DNA from: Planctomycetota bacterium
Lineage (GTDB): Bacteria > Planctomycetota > UBA1135
Direction of reading: 5' to 3'
DNA: 22,228 nucleotides
Assembly (NCBI GenBank): GCA_027021325.1
Contig: JALUUN010000650.1
Location: 1-22,228 of the forward strand
In this document: piece after piece, positions 1-8,313 of the stretch
How positions within the stretch are numbered: the first letter of the stretch is position 1
Layout of the letters: every line of letters starts with the position of its first letter
Notes under the pieces: model-generated
The model's input: the letters and a program-made list of their open reading frames with translations, nothing else
Databases searched by the model: none
What the model was told of the DNA's origin: nothing
Program-made: the position numbers and the translations under genes

Positions 1-3000
1 GTTGAGGCGGAAGACGTTCTGCTCGCTCTCGCTCAGGTCCGCGTCGAGGATGAAGCGGCCGCGGGCGGTCTGGTTGCTGAAGCTGCCCATGCCGCCGGGA
101 TTGTGCACCCCGAATTCGTCCACGAAACCGGGCCAGGGCGGCAGCAGGCCGGCGACGTCCCCGCCCATGGCCAGCCGGTCCATGCCCATGGGCCGCTCGC
201 CGGAGGGAAACTTGACGAGGCGCACCATGGTGCGCACGTCGTTGCCGTTCTGCAGGACGTCGGGATTCGCGTTGCCGACGAAAGGCTGGCCCGGGGTCTC
301 CTGGAAGGCGACATAGGTGTGGGTGGCGGAGAGACGCCCGTCCTGGCGCTCGACCGCCGCCCACTCCACCGTGTACCAGGCCGGGGCGCCGGTCTCCCCC
401 GGAACCAGGACAGCCACCCGGTCCTTGCGGCCCGGGTAGCCGCCGAAGGCGCCAAAGGCCCGGGCGGTGTGGAACACGGGCACGAAGCGCGCCCCCGCGG
501 TCTGCGCGTGGTCGAAAGTGTTCATGACGCCGCGGAACTGGAAGGCGTCGGCGATGAACTCGAGGCCCGGGTTGCGATCCTCGACCGGCTGGCCGATGGT
601 GCGCACGAACTGCTTGGTGATCTCGGTGCCGCCGGGTTCCTGCAGGGGCAGGACCGCCGGCGGCCGCAGGACCGAGTGCCGCGGCCCGCCCCCCCGGTCC
701 GGCGGAGTCAGGAACTCGTCCAGGCCCTGCTCCTCGACCAGGCCCATGGCATTGATCAGGGAACGGATGGCACCGCCGTCGTCACGCAGGAAGTGGCCCT
801 GGAGGATCCGGTCGTAGCGCACCCACTCGGTGAGGCCGCTGTCGCCGTCGGTGGTGATCTGGACGAACTCCGAGCGGTCCAGAGCCGGCAGGTAGCGCAC
901 GTCGTCCACGCCGTTGCCCCCCACCGAGATGGGAATCAGGAACACGCGCATGGACGGGTCCTCGGCCAGGGGCGTTCCGTTGGCCCAGACGATGTACGGC
1001 CGCCACTCGGTCACGAAACTCGAGGGCGCGCCGTTCCAGTCCGGGTAGCCGTTGCGGACGTTGTCGGAATCGATGCCGCGCTCCAGGATCTCCAGGGTGG
1101 TGCCGCTGCGCCTGCCGTAGCGGATGATCTCCAAGCCGCCGATCGGGCAGCCCTCGGTGTCGAACCAGTTGATGCGCGGCTGGAAGAGCAGCGCGTAGCC
1201 GCCGTTGTCCTGGAAGGCTTCCGCGTAGTAGGGATCCTCGGCCACGGCGGCGGCCAGCTCCACCGGCCCGACATAGCTGCAGGGAATGCCGTCTCCGACC
1301 TCGAAGGTCTGGCCGTCCAGGGCCCGCGCCTGGATGACCTCGGGTCCCTGGACGGCAACGGCGATGGACCAGGGGCCGAGGTTGCCGCTGAGGGTGCCGC
1401 CGCCCGGCGGGATGTCCGAGGCCAGGGGCGCGGAGTAGCCGTAGAGACGCACTCCGGCTCCCGAAGGGTGCTCGGTATCCAGGGCGGCCGCCTCCAGGTC
1501 GTTCGGCTCGCGGGCGGCCCGTCCCCCCAGGTAGCCGTCGGCGCCGGCCACGCGTTCCAGGACAAAGGAGGTCGCGGTCTTGGAGGAGTACTCCATTACC
1601 TCCTCGCCCACCAGGAGGACGCCGCGTGCGGGAAACCCTGCCGTGGATTCGACTCGCAGCTCCCCGTCGGGATTCCCGGGCACCCAGGCCGGCACCGCCT
1701 GGGTCAGCCAGGTGAAACCGTCGGTCTTGCCGCGCGGGACCCCGTCCACCAGGAGCTGGACGCCGCCAAAGGACTCGGCCCGCAGGAGCGCGCCGGCGTG
1801 GAACCAGCGGTCCTGGAAGGAATACTCTGCCGGATCCACGCGCAGGGTGATGGCCTGATCGAGACCGTCCTCATCGGCGGGGTCGTCACCGGCGTTGCCC
1901 CACAGGCGCAGAACCAGCTGTCCCTGCTCGAAAGCGAGGGACAGACGGCCGCGGAAGGCGTCCAGGCCGGCGAGATCGAAGAGGGCGGCGTTCTGGAAGC
2001 CGGCCTGGGCCCGGAACCAGCCCTGGATGGAGACCGGGTTGTGACTGCTGAACGCCTCCACGTCGGCGATGCCCCAGGAGTCGGGGCCGGCGAGAGGCCG
2101 GATCCAGGGGCCCTGCTCTCTCACGTCCCAGCCCTCCGGCCTCGGTTCGAAGTCGAAGTGCTCGGTGAAGCCGCGGCTGTTCGGCCCGGTGAGGTCCGGT
2201 TCGCGGGCAAACTCCGGCATGACCTGGCCCTCGCTGGCACGCTCGGGACCGGCCGGACGGGCGATGCCGGCACGGATCGCGATGCCGGTGCGCAGGGCCA
2301 GGGCGGTCTCGACGCCGGTGTGGTGGCCGCCGAAGCTGCCGAGGTTCCAGGGCAGGCTCAGGGTGCCGTGGAAGCCGCGGCCGTAGCGCGCCAGGACCTC
2401 CCAGTCCTCCTGGCTCTCGGCCAGCCGCAGCAGGGGCAGTTCCGGCGCCACCCGGTGCTCGGCCAGCGCCCCCGCGCGGGACAAGGTGCTGCCCAGCCGC
2501 GAACGTACCGCTGCCTCGACCCGCTGCAGGTAGCGGTCCCCGCTGCGGTAGGTGAAGGGCATGGTGCTCTGGGCCAGCCAGGCGCTGTTCGGGTCGATGC
2601 TGTTCAGGAAGATGGCCCGGGCCTGGATGCCGTTCAGGACACCGGCGGCCTGCAGGGGCACCAGGACCCGCTCCCAGAGGTCCTCCGGCCCCTGCAGCGG
2701 CCGGCGGCGGACGATCTCACGCGCCACCTCCCGGGCCAGGCGCGGCGTCATCCACGAGCGGCGGAAACCACCGGGCAGGGTGATGCGATCCACCTCGCGG
2801 GGCAGCCCCGGCCAGCCGCGCAGGCGCAGGCCGGTGAGGAGCGCCTCGAGGACTTCGGGGGCGGCGGCGTTGACGTCCACCGGCTCCCGGACCAGGGGAT
2901 AGATGCGCGTGGTGTAGGGCTGGAAGTCGCTGCTCAAGGGCAGGGCCAGCTGCAGCTGCAGGCCGCCCTCCGAGAGCACCAGGTTGTCCATCCGCGCTCC

Positions 3001-3906
3001 GCTCTCCTCGAGCAGGCGGACCACCGTGCCCTTGGCCAGGGCCGAGCCATCGGTGACGTTCAGGATCTCGGGGAAGTCCGGGTTCATCGGACGCCCCATC
3101 CAGACCGCTGGCTGCCAGCCCTCCTCGCCGTGGGCGCCGGTGTGGTACCAGGTGAAGCGCTCGAGGATCCTCCGCTCCGGGAGCCCCCAGGTTCCGGTCC
3201 CCGTCGGATCCTGGCTCAGGAGGTCGCCGAGGAACTCCGGCGGCGCCTGCTCGCCGGCGCGCAGACGTGCGATCACCAGGTTGAAGGTACGCGGGTCGAT
3301 GACCGAGGTGCCGCGGCGGAAGCGGGGGTTCGTCGGATCCTCGGGGACCTCCTCCTCCAGGGGCGGCTCGATCTCGGTGAAGGCGGTGGCAGTGCGGCCG
3401 CCGTAGCCGAACCAGCGCGTGCCGATCAGGATCCGGCCCTCGTCCGGGAAGCCCTCGGTCGAGGTCACCGGGATCTCGGTGGCGCGGTAGTCCACCTCCT
3501 CGGTGATGAGGCAGGGATGGAGCAGGTTCTGGAGGGTGGTCAGGCTGGCCGAGGCCAGGCTGATGCGCGCCTGGAGGTTCTCCACCTCCAGCCCCCAGTC
3601 CTGGTCGCTGAGCTCCCAGTCGCCGCCCAGGGCCTGGGGCAGGACGCCGGCGCCGGCGGGATCGTACTCGTCGGCGCTGTCGTACCACGGGGTCGGGTCC
3701 ACGCCCGGGTGGCTCTGTTCCTCCCAGGAACGGGCGAACTCCTCGGCAGACGCCACGGCGACCCGGGCCTGGCCGCGGGCGAAGAGTCCGAGGGAGGCCT
3801 CGTGACGCGCACGGCTGGCAAGGAGGAAGGGGATGCCGAGGGAGAGCAGCATCCCCAGGGCAAGCAGCACGATGACCAGGGCCGAACCGCGGCGGCCGTT
3901 CCTCAT
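1..3906 (-). CDS. GspK-like minor pseudopilin with giant LamG-containing C-terminal extension (partial, cut by window edge)
   Basis: The frame is open from an ATG at 3906 to the window edge: 1302 codons and no stop. The N-terminus is a class III signal of GspK type: basic leader, G7, then a hydrophobic helix (residues 8-31) starting SALVIVLLALG. The +5 position is Ile, not Glu, which is characteristic of GspK. A GspK-like body follows, with VDVNAAAPEVL at 343-353 (compare the D-x-N-T-A motif) and PFTYRSGDRY near 445. Beyond about residue 520 the protein leaves the family, which is normally about 300-330 residues. Residues 605-735 look like a LamG/concanavalin-type jelly roll. A GFPxxG module occurs at about 145, 750 and 912. 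In known systems GspK helps cap the pseudopilus tip in the periplasm, so I infer a tip protein with a binding role. Its start overlaps the GspH-like stop by four bases. Family assignment is fairly sure; the function of the extension is inferred. Confidence 0.75.
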   Translation of the reverse strand, partial: MRNGRRGSALVIVLLALGMLLSLGIPFLLASRARHEASLGLFARGQARVAVASAEEFARSWEEQSHPGVDPTPWYDSADEYDPAGAGVLPQALGGDWELSDQDWGLEVENLQARISLASASLTTLQNLLHPCLITEEVDYRATEIPVTSTEGFPDEGRILIGTRWFGYGGRTATAFTEIEPPLEEEVPEDPTNPRFRRGTSVIDPRTFNLVIARLRAGEQAPPEFLGDLLSQDPTGTGTWGLPERRILERFTWYHTGAHGEEGWQPAVWMGRPMNPDFPEILNVTDGSALAKGTVVRLLEESGARMDNLVLSEGGLQLQLALPLSSDFQPYTTRIYPLVREPVDVNAAAPEVLEALLTGLRLRGWPGLPREVDRITLPGGFRRSWMTPRLAREVAREIVRRRPLQGPEDLWERVLVPLQAAGVLNGIQARAIFLNSIDPNSAWLAQSTMPFTYRSGDRYLQRVEAAVRSRLGSTLSRAGALAEHRVAPELPLLRLAESQEDWEVLARYGRGFHGTLSLPWNLGSFGGHHTGVETALALRTGIAIRAGIARPAGPERASEGQVMPEFAREPDLTGPNSRGFTEHFDFEPRPEGWDVREQGPWIRPLAGPDSWGIADVEAFSSHNPVSIQGWFRAQAGFQNAALFDLAGLDAFRGRLSLAFEQGQLVLRLWGNAGDDPADEDGLDQAITLRVDPAEYSFQDRWFHAGALLRAESFGGVQLLVDGVPRGKTDGFTWLTQAVPAWVPGNPDGELRVESTAGFPARGVLLVGEEVMEYSSKTATSFVLERVAGADGYLGGRAAREPNDLEAAALDTEHPSGAGVRLYGYSAPLASDIPPGGGTLSGNLGPWSIAVAVQGPEVIQARALDGQTFEVGDGIPCSYVGPVELAAAVAEDPYYAEAFQDNGGYALLFQPRINWFDTEGCPIGGLEIIRYGRRSGTTLEILERGIDSDNVRNGYPDWNGAPSSFVTEWRPYIVWANGTPLAEDPSMRVFLIPISVGGNGVDDVRYLPALDRSEFVQITTDGDSGLTEWVRYDRILQGHFLRDDGGAIRSLINAMGLVEEQGLDEFLTPPDRGGGPRHSVLRPPAVLPLQEPGGTEITKQFVRTIGQPVEDRNPGLEFIADAFQFRGVMNTFDHAQTAGARFVPVFHTARAFGAFGGYPGRKDRVAVLVPGETGAPAWYTVEWAAVERQDGRLSATHTYVAFQETPGQPFVGNANPDVLQNGNDVRTMVRLVKFPSGERPMGMDRLAMGGDVAGLLPPWPGFVDEFGVHNPGGMGSFSNQTARGRFILDADLSESEQNVFRLN

Positions 3907-4934
3907 GGCTGCGCCTCCGGGTCGAACTCCTGGCCGAAGCGGCCGACCAGGAAGGAGCCCGCCTCCTGGCCGAACTCCTCGAGGACCACCCGCACGGGCT
4001 CCGGGTGGCGGCCGGGATCGAGACGGCCGAAACGATCGAAGAAGATCTCGGGCGGGGTGAAGAGGGCACGCACGTCCACCTCCATTTCCGGCCCGGGCTC
4101 CCGACGGCGAGCCAGGACCACGAACTCGTCGGCGTGCCCGAGGACCGCTCCCGAGGGGTCGCCCAGGAGCGGCGCCTCCCGGCCCGGCGCCAGCCTGCCC
4201 TCCCCCACCTCGCGGCGGCCGACCTCGCGGCCGTCCACGGCCAGGACCAGGAAGCCGTCGGCGATCTCGCAGCGGATGCGCTGCCAGACACCCGGCTCCA
4301 GGGCACCGTCCTCGCTGTCCAGGCTGACCGGCTGATAGCGCTCCTCCTCGCGGCTGCCGATCCAGGCCACCAGGGACAAGCGGTCGCGGTTCTTGCGCAG
4401 GCTGAGCATGCCCTCCCATTCCAGCAGACGGCCGCTCGAAGCCTCGTTCTCCAGCCAGTCGAACTCGACGACCAGCCCCTCGGGCGAGTCCAGGAGGCCA
4501 CCGCGTCCCGCCAGCAGGACATTGCCGCCCGCGGAGAGGTCCAGACCGGTGCCGACGCGGCCCGGCGGGCCGAGACGCGCGGGGTCCTGGAGCTGCAGAC
4601 CCTGGCGGGCGGCGTAGCGCGCTTCGAAGCCGGTCTCCAGGACCGGACGCCAGACGTAGCGCACGAGCTCCAGGGGGTCCTGCTCCGCCGGACCGGGCTC
4701 CAGGCGCACCAGGACCGCCTCGCCCTGGAGCCGCGCCCGCGAGCGGCTGGACTCGAGAAAGGCCTCGACCGCCGAGCGCAGGCCGCGGGCACCCGGATCG
4801 GAGCGGTCCACACGGAACACGGTGAGGCCGACCACGACCCCCAGGACCAGGAGGACCAGGAACAGCTCGATGAGGGTGAAGGCGGCCCGGTCCTCGCCGC
4901 GTCGGGGCGTCCGGGGCCGCGCGCTCCGCCTCAT
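3903..4934 (-). CDS. GspH/FimT-like minor pseudopilin with inserted jelly-roll domain
   Basis: 343 residues from the ATG at 4934, which overlaps the previous stop as ATGA; the reading frame extends upstream to 5066, but that part lies inside the gspG-like gene. Residues 1-40 form a prepilin signal: basic leader, A18, then FTLIELFLVLLVLG with Glu at +5 of the mature protein. The residue before the cleavage point is Ala where Gly is usual. The C-terminus (about 295-335, IFFDRFGRLDPGR then VRVVLEEFG) resembles the closing strands of GspH/FimT. Between them, at about 130-285, lies a beta-rich segment with paired strands, W217 and a VDGREVG turn, which looks like a ConA/LamG-type jelly roll. Typical GspH is about 150-200 residues, so this one is roughly twice the usual size. 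Likely role: minor pseudopilin near the tip complex, processed by a prepilin peptidase not encoded here. Confidence 0.75.
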   Translation of the reverse strand: MRRSARPRTPRRGEDRAAFTLIELFLVLLVLGVVVGLTVFRVDRSDPGARGLRSAVEAFLESSRSRARLQGEAVLVRLEPGPAEQDPLELVRYVWRPVLETGFEARYAARQGLQLQDPARLGPPGRVGTGLDLSAGGNVLLAGRGGLLDSPEGLVVEFDWLENEASSGRLLEWEGMLSLRKNRDRLSLVAWIGSREEERYQPVSLDSEDGALEPGVWQRIRCEIADGFLVLAVDGREVGRREVGEGRLAPGREAPLLGDPSGAVLGHADEFVVLARRREPGPEMEVDVRALFTPPEIFFDRFGRLDPGRHPEPVRVVLEEFGQEAGSFLVGRFGQEFDPEAQP

Positions 4935-5569
4935 CGGCCGAAGTTGGCGATGTCGTCTTCCGTCCCGAACGCGCCGTCGGGTCCGGCGGAGATCAGCTGG
5001 AATCCGCCCTCGTTCTCCCAGGCGCCGGTGCGCTGGTCCTGGCGCGCCCGCACCTCCTGCTCCCACAGATCCCCACCCTCTTCACCGTCCACGCCGGCGC
5101 GCAGGCTCTGCACGCCGTCGGTGTAGTGCAGGCTCTCGAAGTAGGCGATGGGGTTGCCCCAGGCGTCGCCGATCTCGAAGAGCTCGCGACTGTCGAGGAT
5201 CGTGTGGTTCTTGATGGTCTCGTCCCTGTCCGTGTTCACGAGCCAGTCCGGGTCCGGCCGCTGCCCGCGGTAGCCGGGATCGAAGAAGGCCAGGAACAGA
5301 GCCTCGGAGGAGGCGTTCACGGTATTGCCGGCCAAGCCCGGCGGCAGGCGGTCGTCGGGATACTGGCCTTCGCGCGTCCGCCAGGTCTCGATCATCGAGG
5401 CCAGCTGGTGGATGCGGTTCTCGGTCTCGGCCCGGTCGGCGGTCCTGAAGATGTCCATGCCTCCGGTGATCAGGAAGGTCACCAGGAAGGACAGGATCAG
5501 GAGGACGACCATGATCTCCAGCAAGGTGAAGCCGGAGACCGGGCGGCGGAAGGCGGGAACGGGGCTCAC
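4931..5569 (-). CDS. GspG-like major pseudopilin
   Basis: 212 residues. The start is GTG at 5569, overlapping the stop of the TPR gene as GTGA; no better start fits. The prepilin signal is textbook: short basic leader, G13, then FTLLEIMVVLLIL with Glu at +5 (E18), which a prepilin peptidase would cleave and N-methylate. The long N-terminal helix continues through an RAETENRIHQLASMIE segment. The C-terminal GGFQLISAGPDGAFGTEDD stretch matches the GspG ending, where acidic residues bind calcium in characterised proteins. The length is above the usual 140-150 residues; the extra sequence lies around 85-150. It would polymerise into the shaft of a periplasmic pseudopilus. A type IVa pilin is the alternative, but the C-terminal GPDG...GT.DD signature favours GspG. 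Confidence 0.85.
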   Translation of the reverse strand: MSPVPAFRRPVSGFTLLEIMVVLLILSFLVTFLITGGMDIFRTADRAETENRIHQLASMIETWRTREGQYPDDRLPPGLAGNTVNASSEALFLAFFDPGYRGQRPDPDWLVNTDRDETIKNHTILDSRELFEIGDAWGNPIAYFESLHYTDGVQSLRAGVDGEEGGDLWEQEVRARQDQRTGAWENEGGFQLISAGPDGAFGTEDDIANFGR

Positions 5570-8313
5570 GGCTGGCTGTAGACCAGTTCGAAGTCGTCGA
5601 GGAGAACCTGGACCGGGAACACGTTGGCGGTCTCGCTGTAGACCGAGATCGTGAGGTCGCCGCTGGTGGAGCGCAGGGTCGGGACCTCACCCTGGAAGAC
5701 CTCGCGTCCGTCCACGCGGACGTGCAGGACCGGGATCTCCGGCTCACGATCGAGGACGAAGGACACGCGCAGGGGCTGGCCCGCGGACACACGGATGCCG
5801 GTGCGCTGCTCCTCGGGTTCCGGGAACTCCCGGGCTCCCTGGCGCCCGTACACGGTGACCTCGCCGTTGCGCTGGCGCTCGATCTGGATCAGCCAGGTCG
5901 GGGCGCCGCGCCGCCGTTCGAGGCTCAGCATGAGGCCGGCCTTGCCTTGATGGCCGGAGCCGACGGTGAGGGTGGCGGCGGCGGACTGGAAGTCGATGGC
6001 GCGGATGCGCCGGAAGACCCGGGTCCGGCCGGGCTCCTGCTCCCCCTCGATGCGCAGGGCGCCGTCGAAGACCCGCGGCTCCACACCGCCGGAGAGGTCG
6101 TCGATGGCGTTCCAGACCGGCCGCAGGAGCCGTCCCTCGAAGCGGTCCACCCAGCGCACCAGCCTGGAGTGGGCCTCGATGCGCCGGCTCCAGAGCTCGG
6201 CGTAACGGTACTGGGGGTTGTCAGGGGTGGTGCGCAGTTCATCCATCACCTGGGCGAACTCCGCACGCGCGCCGGTGACGTCACCCTCGGCATAGTGCGC
6301 CCAGGCGATGCCGTTGCTGGCCGCCGCGAGGCCCGGATCCAGGCTCAGGGCACGGGCCAGGACCTCCCGGGCGAGATCCAGGTCCCCGGTCTTCAGGAGG
6401 TTCAGCCCGCGGCGCAGGACCAGGTCGGCGTGGCGCGGAGCCTCCTGTTCGGCGCGGCGCAGGGCCACCTCGGCGGTGTCGTAGCGCTCCTCGCGATGCA
6501 GGATCCAGCCGAGCTCCATCAAGGCGGCAGCACAGTCCGGATGATCCTGGATGAAGCGGCGCAGGTCCTCGCGCGCGGCCTCGAGGTTGTCGTCGTCGAG
6601 GGCGAAACGCGCCCGCCAGGCGACCGCCCAGGGCAGGCCCGGATCGAGCTCCAGAGCCTGGTCGAGAAGGACCCCCGCCTCCTCGCGCAGGGCCTCGTCC
6701 CCCACGGCCCGAGCCTTGACGTCCAGCCAGAAGGAGAGCGCCGCCAGCGGCAGGGCGGCATCCAGGGGCGAGACCGCGGCGGCCGCCCGCAGGTCCCGCG
6801 CCACCTCCCCCAGGGGACTGCCGGCGGCGGCCCCGGCGATGCCCCGGAGGTAGAGGAGCTTGCGGTGCGGTCCGGCGATGGCCAGGAATTCCTCGACCCG
6901 CGCCAGGGCGGCGCTGAAGTCGCCGCGCAGGTAGGCCGCCGCCGCCAGGCCGCAGGCTGCGTCCACGGCCCCTTCCGGGATCTCCCGGGCGCCGGCGACC
7001 AGCCCGGCGGCGTTGCCGGTCTGGCGGAAGACCCGTTCGGCGTCGTCCCAGTGGCCCAGGGCCAGGTGGACGGTGCCCAGGGCGACGCCCAGGCCCAGGC
7101 CGGTCTCCGAGGCACGGTCCAGGGCCGGCGAACCGTAGGCGCGCTCCAGAAGGCCGAGGGCCTCACTGGGATCCTCTTCCAGGAGGAGCTCGCCGAGCAG
7201 GGCGTAGGCGCGCGGATCCCCGTCGCCGAGCTCCAGGGCGCGGCGCAGCATGGTGGCGGCGTCCTCGCGCAGACCGAAGGCCAGGAGGATCGAGGCCATG
7301 CGCACGCGCGGCGCCGAAGCGTGCCGGAAGCGTCCGGGCTCCGGCTGCACCGGCAGCTCCGGCGCCGGACCGGGCAGCTCTTCGCCGGCCAGGAAGGCGT
7401 AGAGGGCGAAGGCCTCGTCGAGGCGGAAGGTTCGCTCCCAGGCCTCGCCGAGGAGCAGCCAGGCGTCCAGGGCCTCGGGCGAGAGTTCGACGCCGCGCAC
7501 GGCCGCCTGGACGGCGTAGTCGTAGGCCAGGGGCTCCTCGTTGCCGACCTGGAGCAGCCAGCGCACGAGGTCCTCGCGCTCCGGGAAGGCACCGGCGTTG
7601 TCCGGCAGGGCGCGGCGCGCCAGTTCGATGCGGTTGCGCAGGGTGTCGGCCAGGACCGCCCGGGTGTAGGCGTCGGCGGCGATGGGCCGCGGCTCGAAGC
7701 GCGGCTGGCCGGTACGCGGATCCACCTCCTGGAAGACCAGATCCACCTGGCCTCGCGCCAGGGCCGCAGCCCGGTCGAAACGGTCCTCGTTCAGGATCCA
7801 GCCCCAGAGCGGCCGGAAGGAACCCTCCAGGTCCACCCGGTCGTAGAGGCGGGCGTAGTCCTCCTCCTGGGCGCCGTCGAGGCCGACGGGGTCCGCCGCC
7901 TCCGCCTCCTCGAAGGAGTCTCCGGCGCCGAGCCCCGCATCCTCGAAGTCCAGGTCCACGGCCTCCCCGGCCTCCCCGGGCGGCGCCTCCGGCCACTGGA
8001 GGAGATGGTCGCTCCAGCGCGCCGGGCCGCTGTCGGGGACCGGCGGCGGCAGAAGCCGCGCCATCTCCGGCACCGGCGGCAGCGGCAGATCCAGGGGCGG
8101 CAGGGCTTCGATCTCCGTGGGCTCACGGAAGACGTCGCGGCGCGCCGGGGAGTGCTCGAGGACCGGCCAGGCGTCCACCGGCCCCAGCTCCAGGGGAGGC
8201 ACCGGCTGGAAGCGCGGTCGCGTTGCCCGCGGCGCCTCGCGGGCCAGTTCGCCGCGCACCATCCAGGCCAGGACCAGGAGGGTCAGGACCAGGAGGACCT
8301 GTTCGCGCTTCAC
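5566..8313 (-). CDS. Membrane-anchored TPR protein with C-terminal jelly-roll domain, in the GspC/PilP position
   Basis: 915 residues from a GTG at 8313, overlapping the GspM-like stop as GTGA. Residues 5-19 form one hydrophobic anchor. A proline-rich linker follows with RRDVFREP at 58-65, recalling the RDPF-type motif of PilP/GspC, then an acidic stretch (110-155). From about 260 to 700 come helical pairs of TPR type, clearest at 345-395, 560-620 and 625-690 (for example GDLDLAREVLARALSLDP). Residues 720-915 are beta-rich, starting VDRFEGRLLRPVW and ending VLLDDFELVY, the style of ConA-like/DUF1080 jelly rolls that bind or cleave sugars. No catalytic residues are recognisable. TPRs commonly assemble pilus or secretin complexes, so I infer an assembly protein spanning the periplasm. 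The GspC/PilP parallel rests on gene order and the weak RDVF motif. Confidence 0.65.
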   Translation of the reverse strand: MKREQVLLVLTLLVLAWMVRGELAREAPRATRPRFQPVPPLELGPVDAWPVLEHSPARRDVFREPTEIEALPPLDLPLPPVPEMARLLPPPVPDSGPARWSDHLLQWPEAPPGEAGEAVDLDFEDAGLGAGDSFEEAEAADPVGLDGAQEEDYARLYDRVDLEGSFRPLWGWILNEDRFDRAAALARGQVDLVFQEVDPRTGQPRFEPRPIAADAYTRAVLADTLRNRIELARRALPDNAGAFPEREDLVRWLLQVGNEEPLAYDYAVQAAVRGVELSPEALDAWLLLGEAWERTFRLDEAFALYAFLAGEELPGPAPELPVQPEPGRFRHASAPRVRMASILLAFGLREDAATMLRRALELGDGDPRAYALLGELLLEEDPSEALGLLERAYGSPALDRASETGLGLGVALGTVHLALGHWDDAERVFRQTGNAAGLVAGAREIPEGAVDAACGLAAAAYLRGDFSAALARVEEFLAIAGPHRKLLYLRGIAGAAAGSPLGEVARDLRAAAAVSPLDAALPLAALSFWLDVKARAVGDEALREEAGVLLDQALELDPGLPWAVAWRARFALDDDNLEAAREDLRRFIQDHPDCAAALMELGWILHREERYDTAEVALRRAEQEAPRHADLVLRRGLNLLKTGDLDLAREVLARALSLDPGLAAASNGIAWAHYAEGDVTGARAEFAQVMDELRTTPDNPQYRYAELWSRRIEAHSRLVRWVDRFEGRLLRPVWNAIDDLSGGVEPRVFDGALRIEGEQEPGRTRVFRRIRAIDFQSAAATLTVGSGHQGKAGLMLSLERRRGAPTWLIQIERQRNGEVTVYGRQGAREFPEPEEQRTGIRVSAGQPLRVSFVLDREPEIPVLHVRVDGREVFQGEVPTLRSTSGDLTISVYSETANVFPVQVLLDDFELVYSQP

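Noticed and set aside
103..4335. A 1410-codon open frame on the plus strand opposite the pseudopilin genes
   Set aside because: The translation is low-complexity with no recognisable domain, while the opposite strand encodes clear GspK and GspH features. The strong preference for G/C-ending codons leaves the antisense frame free of stops.
2717..4813. A 698-codon minus-strand open frame overlapping the GspH- and GspK-like genes
   Set aside because: It is out of frame with both pseudopilins and gives a Gly/Pro/Arg-rich translation without domains.
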